Below are positions 8,478 to 16,709 of a stretch of 64,000 bases of DNA, one piece after another. Below the pieces are notes generated by a model that was not told the DNA's origin, did no database searches, and saw only the letters and a list, made by a program, of their open reading frames with translations. The stretch is from Mesobacillus zeae (GTDB taxonomy: Bacteria > Bacillota > Bacilli > Bacillales > Cytobacillaceae). The position numbers and the translations under genes were made by a program. The DNA is taken from assembly GCF_003570705.1 (NCBI RefSeq), contig NZ_QWVT01000037.1, positions 32,811 to 96,810 on the forward strand, in the 5' to 3' direction. Numbering within the stretch: position 1 is the first letter of the stretch; each line of letters begins with the position of its first letter.

Positions 8478-9278
8478 CTACCTTCCATCACTGCTTGCTG
8501 GGGCAGCTTCCTCTTTTGGGGTTAAAGTCTCGTTTTCTGCAGGAAGAGATTTTTCATCGCCTGATCCCGCGGCAGGCTGTTCGCTTTGCTCGGGCTTGTT
8601 CTCTTCAGGTACGGGCGGTGTAGCTGGCTGCTGGCCAACAGGTTTCTCAGTTTCAGGCTTCTCTGAAGGCTGCTGAGGCTTCGGCGGCTCGGTTTCTTCT
8701 GTTTCTTTTGCAGGAGTTTCTGCAGGCGCCGGTGCTTCTTTTGTACACTTGACAGTGATTGTCTCGCTCCAAAGTTCCTGCCTGGAATCATAATTATTAC
8801 CGTGGCCCGGCCTTTGGAAGGCTTTGAATTTGTAATTTCCGGGGTTAGTCGCCATAAACTTCAGGACGCCCGTCTGGCTGGCATTGATCGGATTAATTGT
8901 TCCATCGCCAACCTTGGTGCCTTTTTTCGGATTACCAGTTTTGGCGTAATATACTTCGTACTCTGTCGGGCCCGTCATATTGCTTCCGGTATTTTTCACT
9001 TCAGCTAATATTTCGGCAGGGCTGCAACTGTTGACTGTCTGGTCTACTGAATCGTTCACGAATTTCAGCGAGCTTTTATCCCATTCTTCACGCCATTCTC
9101 CAGCCTGGATGCTTCCGGAGACTTCAGATGCATCATTGAAATATGCACCTGTATTTGTAGTCAGCAGGACCACGGTAAGCATTAACGCGTAGAAAACTCC
9201 AAGCAATCGGGCTGCCATGCCCCCTGTCCGCTTTTTCTTGCCAAACTTCTTGATTCTCCCACCGTCTTTGTTTCTCAC
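8478..9278 (-). CDS. tapA: TapA-like fibre anchoring/assembly protein
   Basis: About 266 aa. A basic N-terminus precedes a hydrophobic helix (MAARLLGVFYALMLTVVLLT) and a SipW-type processing region (GAYFNDASE). The conserved TapA core follows: WDKSSLKF, CSPAEILAEVKNTG, then FKAFQRPG and LWSETITVKC, with the two cysteines of the domain. A Pro/Glu-rich tail of about 75 residues ends the protein. AAGGAG abuts ATG 9287 but stands 9 nt before in-frame GTG 9278, so I chose GTG. In B. subtilis TapA nucleates and anchors TasA fibres. Here tapA lies second, after the tasA homologue. Confidence 0.82.
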   Translation of the reverse strand: MRNKDGGRIKKFGKKKRTGGMAARLLGVFYALMLTVVLLTTNTGAYFNDASEVSGSIQAGEWREEWDKSSLKFVNDSVDQTVNSCSPAEILAEVKNTGSNMTGPTEYEVYYAKTGNPKKGTKVGDGTINPINASQTGVLKFMATNPGNYKFKAFQRPGHGNNYDSRQELWSETITVKCTKEAPAPAETPAKETEETEPPKPQQPSEKPETEKPVGQQPATPPVPEENKPEQSEQPAAGSGDEKSLPAENETLTPKEEAAPASSDGR

Positions 9279-9414
9279 ACCTCTCATCTCCTTGGCGTTG
9301 TTATGAAAAGGAATAATCTGCTTCACCTTATATAAATGGCTTTTATAAAACGTGAAAAAGATCATTCAGGAATAAGGAGGGCGGCAAAATCCACCCTCCC
9401 CCTGCCAGCCTGTC

Positions 9415-10011
9415 TTACTTCTCTTCGCCAGCTCCCTGCTTGCCTTCAAAAGTCCATTTCAGTTCAAGCTTGTCGCCTTGGAAAATGTTTTGATCCTGAT
9501 TATTTTCCACGAATTCATACTGGACAAATAGTGTATCGGAAGTACCTGCCTTAAGGCTACCGCCTCTTTCATCAAGCCAAGGGATGAAGATTTCATTTTC
9601 AATTGCATCGGGGCTCATTGATTTAAGCTCTGCCAGAGTAGTGCTCCAGATGATGCCATCTGTCTTATCCCAGTTATAAAGGAAGTTGACTTTGATATGC
9701 TTACCGAAGTCTTCTCCCGCATTGTTGCCTTTAGCATCGACTACGCTGTAGTCTGTCTTCAATAGGATTTCTGCGATATCCAGGCTTCCATCATTCATTA
9801 GCTCGAAGGAACGTGTCATTGTGTCGCCAGGCTTGATATTTTTTACATCAACAATAGTTGTTGGTGCAGCATTCAAATCCAAAGTACCTGCCTGGAAGTT
9901 CGCACTTGTTTCAACACTGTCGCTGAAGAATGCATATGTACCTCCGCCAATAAGTGAAAGTCCCAGTGCGGCTGAAGCTGCTCCCATACCCAATTTCTTT
10001 TTTAGACTCAT
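9415..10011 (-). CDS. tasA: TasA/CalY family biofilm fibre protein
   Basis: 198 aa secreted matrix protein of the TasA/camelysin family. The signal peptide spans residues 1-28 (SLKKKLGMGAASAALG...) and ends in TYAFFSD, the SipW-type cleavage region conserved in this family. The mature part has FQAGTLDLN, VKNIKPGDTMTRSFEL and DIAEILLKTDY, all typical of TasA/CalY. It is shorter than B. subtilis TasA (261 aa) and nearer CalY size. ATG 10011 has GAGGAGG upstream. An in-frame ATG 45 nt further upstream lacks a site and runs across the ribosome binding site. It is first in the operon and lies directly behind a promoter studded with SinR-like boxes. Confidence 0.88.
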   Translation of the reverse strand: MSLKKKLGMGAASAALGLSLIGGGTYAFFSDSVETSANFQAGTLDLNAAPTTIVDVKNIKPGDTMTRSFELMNDGSLDIAEILLKTDYSVVDAKGNNAGEDFGKHIKVNFLYNWDKTDGIIWSTTLAELKSMSPDAIENEIFIPWLDERGGSLKAGTSDTLFVQYEFVENNQDQNIFQGDKLELKWTFEGKQGAGEEK

Positions 10012-10062
10012 TTTCGTTTCCTCCTCTTTCCCCTGGTAAAATTTTTGCGGGCTCAATCCTTC

Positions 10063-10208
10063 GTTCTTTAAAACGAACCCTACAAATGCGATTATAGTAT
10101 GTTTTGTTCTTTTTTAAAAACAGCAAAAACGGCCGAATTTTCTTAATAAAGAACAATTTGTGGAAGAATACACTTATTATCTCTTATTTCCTCCAAATTA
10201 CGTTCTTT
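10063..10208 (-). promoter_or_regulatory. tasA operon promoter with four SinR-like boxes
   Basis: A TATAAT -10 lies on the minus strand (plus 10091-10096) with a weak TTTTAA at -35 (10114-10119, 17 nt spacing). The heptamer GTTCTTT, matching the published SinR consensus GTTCTYT, occurs at 10063-10069, 10106-10112, 10202-10208 and inverted at 10148-10154. Copies 1 and 4 extend to near-palindromes (GTTCTTTAAAACGAAC and GTTCTTTAAAAAGAAT). The second box falls between -35 and -10 and the first lies just downstream of the start, positions that suit repression. Confidence 0.7.
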
Positions 10209-10226
10209 AAAAAGAATTTTCTGTAT

Positions 10227-10258
10227 ATAAAAAAACTGCAGTGCGCCAACTGCAGTTT
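10227..10258 (-). terminator. terminator of the DUF454 gene
   Basis: AAACTGCAGT/ACTGCAGTTT 10-bp stem with a 6-nt loop, followed on the minus strand by TTTTTT. It overlaps the stop codon at 10257-10259. Confidence 0.8.
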
Positions 10259-10652
10259 AATTCGCGGGGATAGTCTTAATTTTACAGATGAAATAGTAGT
10301 ATTTGTATACAACAATGAGGAGCAGCGCCAATTTCAGCATAAGGCTGTCCGTCATGATTATTGGGATTGCAATCATGCAGTCTGCCAAAAGCAGCAGGGT
10401 GATTTTTTGGCGCCTTGTCATTGCCCTTTCCCTTACAAAGCTTTCAAGATATTTTTTATAAATACTTGTCTCCTTGAACCAATTCTCAAACCGCTTCGAT
10501 CCCTTCGCGAAAAAGAAGGAGGCCAACAGCAAAAGCGGCGTCGTTGGAAGGACAGGAACGACAATCCCTATCACTCCAAGTCCCATGAAAAGAAAGCCCA
10601 GGGAAACAAATAATAATTTCATCAGCCTGGTGATAATGCCCAACTCCTTCAT
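10257..10652 (-). CDS. DUF454 (YbaN-like) small membrane protein
   Basis: 131 aa with four hydrophobic segments in two pairs (about 9-30, 33-50 and 87-125). The family signature is clear: GLGVIGIVVPVLPTTPLLLLA, then FFAKGSKRFENWF and the YKKYLESF segment. This is the YbaN/DUF454 inner-membrane family, whose function is not established. It is monocistronic, sits between the fibre operon and proC, and is divergent from proC. ATG 10652 is preceded by a weak site. Nothing in the sequence ties it to biofilm formation. Confidence 0.8.
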   Translation of the reverse strand: MKELGIITRLMKLLFVSLGFLFMGLGVIGIVVPVLPTTPLLLLASFFFAKGSKRFENWFKETSIYKKYLESFVRERAMTRRQKITLLLLADCMIAIPIIMTDSLMLKLALLLIVVYKYYYFICKIKTIPAN

Positions 10653-10768
10653 TCATCAATCCGTTCTTATTTTACTACATTTCTACCCTGTAATTAATAC
10701 AAACAAGACAATTTATCATCCTTAAAAACCTGGATAGGGCAGGAGGCTTATTTTGCTAGCGGTTATGT

Positions 10769-10774
10769 TATAAT
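10769..10774 (+). promoter_or_regulatory. extended -10 promoter of proC
   Basis: TGTTATAAT forms an extended -10 about 60 nt before the proC start. No good -35 is visible at 17 nt. Confidence 0.45.
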
Positions 10775-10832
10775 CAATCATTCAAGAGATGAACGATCGC
10801 AATGAATTTTTTATGGGAAAGGACGTTTTTAA

Positions 10833-11639
10833 ATGGCACGTGAAATTGGCTTTATTGGCTGTGGGAATATGGCTAAAGCGATGATTGGCGGAATTGTCGG
10901 TTCCGGGTACACGCATGCCACCCGGGTGTATGCTTCTAACCGTTCGATGGGAAGCCTTGAGGAAATGAAGGAGCGGTTCGGAATCCATGTAACAACCGAC
11001 AATGCTGAAATCGCCCGGAAATGCGACATTGTGTTTCTTTCCGTCACTCCTGATTTATATGAAAAAGTCATCGGGGACATTAAAGACATTGTGAAGGAAA
11101 ATGCCATCATGATCATGATTGCTGCAGGGCAGACGATTGAACAGAATGAGAAGCGTTTCGGGCGCAAGGTCAAGCTGGCAAGAGCGATGCCGAATACACC
11201 GGTGCTGGTTGGAGAAGGCATGACAGCGTTGAGCGTGAATAATGAGATTACAAAAGACGAGAAGCATGAGCTCAAGGAGCTGTTTGAAAGCTTCGGGAAA
11301 GCGGAATACGTGGAAGAGCAGCTGATGGATGTTGTCAGCGGAGTCAGCGGATCGTCTCCTGCCTATGCCTATATGTTCATCGAGGCGCTGGCGGACGGCG
11401 CAGTGCTGCACGGACTTCCGCGTCAGCAGGCGTATACTTTTGCATCGCAGGCGGTTCTCGGTGCTGCTAAAATGGTGCTCGAAACCGGAATACACCCTGG
11501 TGAGCTAAAGGACCAGGTGTGCTCTCCTGGCGGTTCAACGATAGAAGCAGTGGCAAGCCTTGAAGCAAATGGGCTGCGATCTGCTGTGATCAGAGGGCTC
11601 AGTGCAGCGATTGAAAAATCAAAGCGAATGACAGAATAG
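10833..11639 (+). CDS. proC: pyrroline-5-carboxylate reductase
   Basis: 268 aa cytoplasmic enzyme that reduces pyrroline-5-carboxylate to proline with NAD(P)H, the last step of proline synthesis. The N-terminal Rossmann motif is GFIGCGNMAKAM (5-16). The middle carries ARAMPNTP, and the C-terminal signature is VSGVSGSSPAYAYMFIEAL followed by SPGGSTIEA. All are standard for the family and the length is typical. Bacilli often hold several paralogues (proI, proG, proH), and I cannot tell which this is. Single gene between a promoter and a strong terminator. Confidence 0.93.
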   Translation: MAREIGFIGCGNMAKAMIGGIVGSGYTHATRVYASNRSMGSLEEMKERFGIHVTTDNAEIARKCDIVFLSVTPDLYEKVIGDIKDIVKENAIMIMIAAGQTIEQNEKRFGRKVKLARAMPNTPVLVGEGMTALSVNNEITKDEKHELKELFESFGKAEYVEEQLMDVVSGVSGSSPAYAYMFIEALADGAVLHGLPRQQAYTFASQAVLGAAKMVLETGIHPGELKDQVCSPGGSTIEAVASLEANGLRSAVIRGLSAAIEKSKRMTE

Positions 11640-11640
11640 A

Positions 11641-11679
11641 AAAAACAGCAGCACCGACTGTCGGTGCTGCTGTTTTTTC
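11641..11679. terminator. bidirectional terminator between proC and nagE
   Basis: Perfect stem AAAAAACAGCAGCACCGA/TCGGTGCTGCTGTTTTTT with a 3-nt loop, T-runs on both strands. Confidence 0.92.
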
Positions 11680-11686
11680 GTCAAAG

Positions 11687-13132
11687 CTACTTGCGAAGTT
11701 TTTCCACTTCATCAGCCACAAATTGAACGTGCGGCCCGATGATAACCTGGATGTTTTGCGCTCCTACTACATTAATGCCCGGAACGCCGGTATCCTTGAT
11801 TTTTTGTTTATCAACATTGTTCATGTCTCTTACTTCTACCCTAAGCCTTGTTGCACAGTAGTCGACAGCCGTTACGTTGGAGTCTCCGCCCAAACCGTCA
11901 AAGATTTTTGCTGCCATCACAGCAAATTTGTCAACCTCCTGGGCACTTTCTTCTTCTGCAGTGTCTTCTTCAGTATCTTCTTCACGTCCTGGGGTTACCA
12001 AATTCAATTTCGTAATCAGGAACCTGAACAGGAAGTAATATAGTACGGCAAATACCAAACCTTGCACAATCAGCATGTATGGCTGGTTTGCAAGAGGCAG
12101 CCTCGAGCTCAAGAAGAAATCCACGAAACCAGCACTGAAGCCAAAGCCTGCTGTCCAGTGGAATGAAGCGGCAATCGCCAGCGAGATCCCTGTCAATGCA
12201 GCATGCACTACATACAGCAATGGAGCAGCAAACATAAAGGCGAATTCAAGCGGCTCAGTAACACCTGTGAAGAAAGAGGCAAATCCTGCAGCCAGCATCA
12301 GCGCATATACTTGTTTCTTCTTTTTATCTTTTGCGGTATGGTACATTGCCAGCGCGGCTGCCGGCAAACCAAACATCATGACCGGGAAGAAACCGGCCTG
12401 ATACATGCCTGTTACCCCTTTTACCCCTTTGCCGCTCCAGAACTTTCCGATATCATCGATTCCTGCAACATCAAACCAGAATACGGAATTCAATGCATGG
12501 TGCAGTCCCGTTGGAATGAGAAGACGGTTGAAGAAGCCGTAAAGCCCTGCGCCCACTGCTCCAAGCTTACTGATCGATTCACCAAATGATACAAGTGCAC
12601 TAAAAACGACCGGCCAGATAAAGAAAAGAGCAACTGAGATCAGCATCATCGCAACTGCAGTCATGATCGGGACAAGCCGTTTTCCGCTGAAGAACGCCAG
12701 TGCATCTGGAAGTTTCACATGGCTGAAACGGTTGTACATGATTGCAGCGATGATACCGGATAGAATCCCGATGAACTGCGTTTCAATTTTATTAAAAGCG
12801 GGGTTGACTTCTTCAGGTTTGATTTCCTGCAGCATCGCTACAGAATCTGTTGATAGCAATGTGGTCACAACAAGAAACGCGACAAGACCACTTAGTGCTG
12901 CTGAACCATCTTTATCCTTTGACATCCCCAATGCAACACCGAGGGCAAAAAGCACGCCCATATTGTCAATGATCGAGCTGCCGGCTTTGACGAGGAACGC
13001 TGCAGTTGGGCTGCCTCCTCCCCAGCCTGAAGGATCGATCCAGTAGCCAATTCCCATCAAGACAGCGGCTGCTGGCAGAACAGCAACAGGCAGCATCAGA
13101 GAGCGGCCGAGATTCTGCATATATTTCATCAT
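11687..13132 (-). CDS. nagE: PTS N-acetylglucosamine transporter EIICB
   Basis: 481 aa phosphotransferase permease. The membrane EIIC domain covers about residues 5-370 (LMLPVAVLPAAAVLMGIGYW at the start, then GVTEPLEFAFMF). A linker rich in Asp/Glu leads to an EIIB domain at about 405-481 with the phosphocysteine motif VDYCATRLRVEV. EIIA is absent, as in NagP/NagE of bacilli, where it is supplied in trans. Sequence features fit GlcNAc rather than glucose EIICBA, but specificity is inferred from overall resemblance. ATG 13132 lies behind GGGGGG. An ATG five codons upstream is inside that site. A cre box lies about 210 nt upstream. Confidence 0.85.
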   Translation of the reverse strand: MMKYMQNLGRSLMLPVAVLPAAAVLMGIGYWIDPSGWGGGSPTAAFLVKAGSSIIDNMGVLFALGVALGMSKDKDGSAALSGLVAFLVVTTLLSTDSVAMLQEIKPEEVNPAFNKIETQFIGILSGIIAAIMYNRFSHVKLPDALAFFSGKRLVPIMTAVAMMLISVALFFIWPVVFSALVSFGESISKLGAVGAGLYGFFNRLLIPTGLHHALNSVFWFDVAGIDDIGKFWSGKGVKGVTGMYQAGFFPVMMFGLPAAALAMYHTAKDKKKKQVYALMLAAGFASFFTGVTEPLEFAFMFAAPLLYVVHAALTGISLAIAASFHWTAGFGFSAGFVDFFLSSRLPLANQPYMLIVQGLVFAVLYYFLFRFLITKLNLVTPGREEDTEEDTAEEESAQEVDKFAVMAAKIFDGLGGDSNVTAVDYCATRLRVEVRDMNNVDKQKIKDTGVPGINVVGAQNIQVIIGPHVQFVADEVEKLRK

Positions 13133-13342
13133 TTTGTTTCCCCCCATGAATGTAGTTCACAAAGCAAATCCCCTATGGTCGACTGAGTATGTGTGTATCC
13201 TTTTGCTTCCAGCCCCAACCCCTTCTACATAAGGATGCCAGGAACATGTCCCGGGGTGAGAATTTAAAACGGTAATAAGTGCTCTATCATTGAAAAGCAA
13301 TGGATGCTTTACAACCAGTTTGTCAGCGTGAACACCCTCGCA

Positions 13343-13357
13343 AGAAAACGCTTTCAT
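13343..13357 (-). promoter_or_regulatory. cre site (CcpA box) upstream of nagE
   Basis: On the minus strand ATGAAAGCGTTTTCT matches the cre consensus WTGNAARCGNWWWCA except at the last base. Its place in the long 5' region of a sugar PTS gene fits catabolite control. The rest of the 340-nt spacer (13133-13472) shows no clear promoter or NagR box to me. Confidence 0.6.
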
Positions 13358-13472
13358 AAAAATATATTCCCCGAAGGCGAACAGTATTTCTTATATTCGC
13401 CTTTCAAAAATATTTTTACTCATTTAGAATATATCTTTTCTTATAGGCCTAGACAATCCATCTTTAGCACGC

Positions 13473-13796
13473 TTATTTATTTAAAAGATGCTTCACAGAA
13501 TATACCGGATGGTACAGCAGCATCCAAGGACCTGAGAACCGCATAACAGATTTCATCCTTTCGCGGTAGACAGGTTTATAGCAGTGAATAGAGCAATTGG
13601 AGCAGGCCGTCTTTTCCTCTCCAAAGCGGCAATGTGACAGGCGAAGGAACGCGTATTCCTTCAGTTCTCTGCACTCCTCGCATAATTCAGCCGAGTGGTG
13701 CTTCTTCTTGCAATACAATCCGATCATTTTCGACACCATTTCTTTTTCCTTTTGAATCACCGGACCATTATTCAACGCTCTTTTCATAGTTGCCAT
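13473..13796 (-). CDS. YgbA-like (nitrous-oxide-stimulated promoter family) protein
   Basis: 107 aa, small and basic. It is rich in paired cysteines: MIGLYCKKKHHS, LCEECREL, SHCRFGEEKTACSNCSIHCYKP. The Cys spacing and the end segment MRFSGPWMLLYHPVYSVKHLL are those of the YgbA_NO family (E. coli YgbA). The cysteine pattern suggests a metal or Fe-S centre, and the family is linked by name to nitrosative stress. Biochemical role is unproven. ATG 13796 has AGAGGG 7 nt upstream, better than the upstream in-frame ATG. Confidence 0.75.
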   Translation of the reverse strand: MATMKRALNNGPVIQKEKEMVSKMIGLYCKKKHHSAELCEECRELKEYAFLRLSHCRFGEEKTACSNCSIHCYKPVYRERMKSVMRFSGPWMLLYHPVYSVKHLLNK

Positions 13797-13983
13797 ACAG
13801 CATCCCTCTTTTGAAGTCATTTGTTCAATATAAATGGTATCATGCGACCCGCCTTCAGTAAGCTAACAATTTATTACAAATAGCCGAATTTTTTCAGATA
13901 ATTTCAGGAGGGAGAACAAAATTTTACCATTTTGATAATTGGGAGAAAATTAAAGCATGATTCTGGTGCGGTGCGTACATTTA

Positions 13984-14074
13984 ATTTTCCTCTTTCAGCT
14001 TTTCATTTTCCCTAATGCAAGATTTATTTTCTAAAATTTCTCTTTTATTTTCCTGTTCCTTCGATTTGTTTTCC
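13984..14074. repeat. 21-nt-period intergenic array A (ATTTTCC units)
   Basis: [A/G]TTTTC[C/T] starts at 13984, 14005, 14026, 14047 and 14068, exactly 21 nt apart, while the other 14 nt of each unit vary. Looser continuations (TTTTCC words at about 14108, 14127, 14148, 14176) are out of register. It fills most of the spacer 13797-14259, which holds no credible gene. Confidence 0.75.
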
Positions 14075-14259
14075 TGCACAAGTATTTTGGCATCCTCTGG
14101 AAATTTCACTTTCCACTTTGGCTGTTTTTTTCCTGTTTGTCCCTTTTATTTCTCTCATGAAGGTGTGGTACGGACATTTTCTTTCCTGTCCTTCGATTTA
14201 AATGGATTTTCACCAAATAAAAGAACCAGCTTAATTTAACAGCCGATCCTCACTCTTAT

Positions 14260-14679
14260 TTATTCCCCTGTCTCAGCAAATTTCTTGATCCGCTCACCGA
14301 TTTCGTCACGGACGCGCTGGAAGAAGGCCCATTTTTCTTCATCTGTACCTTCGGCTTTGGCTGGATCGTCAAAGCCCCAGTGCACTCTTTTTACGTGCGG
14401 CGGGGTGGTTGGGCAATGGTCATCGGCATGGCCGCAAAGTGTTACTACAAGACTTGCGTTGTTCAAGATTTCAGGATCAACCACATCAGATGTGTGATCT
14501 GAAATATCAATTCCCGCTTCCCGCATCGCCCGCACCGCATTCGGATTCAGCCCGTGTGCCTCCAGGCCAGCGCTTTTTACAGTCCACTCATCACACAAGT
14601 ATTTTTTTGCCCAGCCCTCGGCCATTTGGCTGCGGCAAGAGTTGCCTGTGCACAGAAAATAGATCGTTTTATTCGACAT
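14260..14679 (-). CDS. arsC: arsenate reductase, thioredoxin-coupled
   Basis: 139 aa member of the low-molecular-weight phosphatase fold ArsC family. It reduces arsenate to arsenite for export, using thioredoxin. The P-loop is [14 protein letters not shown] with the nucleophile Cys10. The redox pair comes from [17 protein letters not shown] (the CxxxxxxC pattern near residues 82-89). Length matches B. subtilis ArsC (139 aa). Last gene of arsR-arsB-arsC, 32 nt after arsB. Confidence 0.93.
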   Translation of the reverse strand: MSNKTIYFLCTGNSCRSQMAEGWAKKYLCDEWTVKSAGLEAHGLNPNAVRAMREAGIDISDHTSDVVDPEILNNASLVVTLCGHADDHCPTTPPHVKRVHWGFDDPAKAEGTDEEKWAFFQRVRDEIGERIKKFAETGE

Positions 14680-14711
14680 ACAAGAAAACCCCTTCCATCA
14701 GGTAGAATCAT

Positions 14712-16010
14712 TTATGAAACAATGAGAAGCCAGACATAAAGGCCGGCAAGAGTAATCAGCAATGTTGGGATCGTGAGGATGATGCCGGTTTTGAAATACG
14801 TCCCCCAGGAAATTTTCACACCTTTCAGTGACAAGACATGAAGCCATAACAATGTCGCCAGCGAGCCGATTGGTGTAATTTTTGGCCCAAGGTCCGAGCC
14901 AATGACATTTGCATATACAAGCCCTTCCCGGATAATGCCGGTTGTATTCGTATCGGCAATCGCCAGTGCATCGATCATGACTGTCGGCATATTATTCATG
15001 ACCGAGGAAAGGAGTGCCGCGATAACACCCATGCCAATTGTCGCTGCGAATAAACCTTTGTCTGCCACCACCTGGATCACATCAGCCAGCACGTCAGTCA
15101 GGCCCGCATTTCTCAAGCCGTACACAACAACATACATTCCAATCGAGAAAAATACGATCGCCCATGGCGCCCCTTTGACGACCGTCCGGGTATTGACAGC
15201 ATCGCTCCTTCTTGCCATAACAAGAAAGAACACCGCCACAACGCCAGCAATCAATGAAACCGGAATATTCAGCATCTCGCTGATAAAATAGCCCGCCAGC
15301 AAAAAGCCAAGGACGACCCATGACAGTCTGAACATCCTGCTATCCTTGATTGCCTCGGCAGGCTTCCTTAATTGGACAGGATCATACCGGCCGGGAATCT
15401 GCTTTCTGAAGTACAAATACAGGACGAGGATACTTGCTGCCAGCGAAAATAGATTCGGGACAATCATCCTCGAAGCATACTCAATAAAACCAATGTCAAA
15501 AAAGTCCGCGGAGACGATGTTTACAAGGTTGCTGACAACGAGCGGCAGTGAAGTTGTATCTGCAATAAAGCCGCTGGCCATAATGAACGGAAACACCATT
15601 TTTTCATCAAACTTCAGCGCACGTACCATAGCGAGCACGATTGGCGTTAAAATCAATGCAGCTCCGTCATTCGCAAAAAATGCTGCCACAAGCGCACCCA
15701 GCACCGTTACATAGATGAACATGCGTACGCCGTTCCCTTTTGCCGCCCGCGCCATATGTAAGGCTGCCCATTCAAAAAAGCCAATTTCATCTAAAATAAG
15801 TGAAATAATGATAACCGCAATAAATGTAAGTGTAGCGTTCCAAACAATACCAGTGACATCCAAAACGTCCCCGAAATCAACTACTCCGGCAAGCAAGGCA
15901 AGCAAAGCACCGCCGCACGCCGACCAGCCGATTGAAAGGTTTCGCGGCTGCCAGATGACCAAAACTAAAGTTCCTAAAAAAATTAATGATGCAAGCACTG
16001 TTGATAGCAA
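14712..16010 (-). CDS. arsB: arsenite efflux permease ArsB
   Basis: 432 aa membrane carrier of the ArsB/NhaD-type ion transporter superfamily with about 12 hydrophobic segments. Family words visible are [31 protein letters not shown] and [22 protein letters not shown]. It exports arsenite or antimonite. I place the start at TTG 16010 because GGAGG stands 7 nt before it. An in-frame TTG at 16028 has no site and would overlap arsR. With TTG 16010 the gap to arsR is 14 nt. Operon with arsR and arsC. Confidence 0.9.
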   Translation of the reverse strand: MLSTVLASLIFLGTLVLVIWQPRNLSIGWSACGGALLALLAGVVDFGDVLDVTGIVWNATLTFIAVIIISLILDEIGFFEWAALHMARAAKGNGVRMFIYVTVLGALVAAFFANDGAALILTPIVLAMVRALKFDEKMVFPFIMASGFIADTTSLPLVVSNLVNIVSADFFDIGFIEYASRMIVPNLFSLAASILVLYLYFRKQIPGRYDPVQLRKPAEAIKDSRMFRLSWVVLGFLLAGYFISEMLNIPVSLIAGVVAVFFLVMARRSDAVNTRTVVKGAPWAIVFFSIGMYVVVYGLRNAGLTDVLADVIQVVADKGLFAATIGMGVIAALLSSVMNNMPTVMIDALAIADTNTTGIIREGLVYANVIGSDLGPKITPIGSLATLLWLHVLSLKGVKISWGTYFKTGIILTIPTLLITLAGLYVWLLIVS

Positions 16011-16024
16011 TTGCACTCCTCCAA

Positions 16025-16360
16025 TCAATCACAAAAAATTCGCAGGCCTTGCTGTTCAAGCTCTTTTAACCGTCCTGCCTGCCCGGGAAAATGATTAAGA
16101 ATATCCCTGACTAGTGGATAATCCTCCGTATCTTTGTTCAACGAATAAAAAACCCATTGCCCTCTCCGTGTTTCAGTGACAAGGCGTGCATCCTTCAGTT
16201 TCCTGATATGCTGGCTTACCGCCGGCTGGCTAAGATTGAAAATGGCTGTAAATTCACATACACAGCAGTCTTGGCTCTCCAGTATTTTCATCATGGTCAG
16301 TCTAGTCCGGTCACCGAGCAGCTTTAATACCTGTGCACCTTTATCCATGTCAGTATTCAT
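16025..16360 (-). CDS. arsR: ArsR family repressor
   Basis: 111 aa winged-helix metalloregulator. The arsenic site is in the DNA-binding region, [11 protein letters not shown], equal to the ELCVCDL site of plasmid ArsR. The recognition helix is [17 protein letters not shown] final Cys lies in RIFCD. Arsenite binding should release it from the operator at 16388-16405, which lies 28 nt upstream of ATG 16360. GGAGG precedes that ATG by 7 nt. First gene of arsR-arsB-arsC, so the operon is autoregulated. Confidence 0.92.
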   Translation of the reverse strand: MNTDMDKGAQVLKLLGDRTRLTMMKILESQDCCVCEFTAIFNLSQPAVSQHIRKLKDARLVTETRRGQWVFYSLNKDTEDYPLVRDILNHFPGQAGRLKELEQQGLRIFCD

Positions 16361-16387
16361 CCTTCCACCTCCCAAATCATCATATAA

Positions 16388-16405
16388 GAATATACTTATA
16401 TATTC
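16388..16405 (-). promoter_or_regulatory. ArsR operator candidate
   Basis: Perfect inverted repeat GAATATA-CTTA-TATATTC directly upstream of arsR, also carrying a -10-like TATAAG on the minus strand. Its position and symmetry fit an ArsR box. Confidence 0.65.
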
Positions 16406-16410
16406 AACTT

Positions 16411-16444
16411 AAAAAATTAGCCGCGGCTTTTCCGCCGCGGCTAA
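16411..16444 (-). terminator. terminator of the arsR2 module
   Basis: TTAGCCGCGG/CCGCGGCTAA perfect 10-bp stem, then T-rich text on the minus strand. It isolates the second arsenic module from the first. Confidence 0.85.
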
Positions 16445-16458
16445 TCACGCTTCAAACA

Positions 16459-16692
16459 TTATTTTGAAATTAACTCTTTCACCTGGCCGACAGACAGGAG
16501 CTTTCCAGTCGAAACGACCTTCTCCTCAACGACCAGGGCAGGCGTGCTCATGATCTTGTAACTCATGATATCCCTGATGTCTTCTACTTTCTCTACCTCT
16601 GCTTCAATACCCATTTCATTGACGGCAGCAAGAACGTTTTGTTCTAGCTCCTTGCACTTTTTGCAGCCTGTTCCTAGTACTTTGATTTTCAT
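16459..16692 (-). CDS. small thioredoxin-fold redox protein (CKKC)
   Basis: 77 aa thioredoxin-like protein of the redox-active disulfide/MTH895 type, with active site GTGCKKCKEL near residues 8-17 and the cis-Pro segment MSTPALVV. It follows the DUF318 permease and its ArsR-type regulator, the usual company of this family. A role in reducing or carrying the thiophilic metalloid handled by the permease is inference. ATG 16692 has GGAGGG 7 nt upstream. Confidence 0.82.
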   Translation of the reverse strand: MKIKVLGTGCKKCKELEQNVLAAVNEMGIEAEVEKVEDIRDIMSYKIMSTPALVVEEKVVSTGKLLSVGQVKELISK

Positions 16693-16709
16693 CCTAATTC
16701 CCTCCACAT

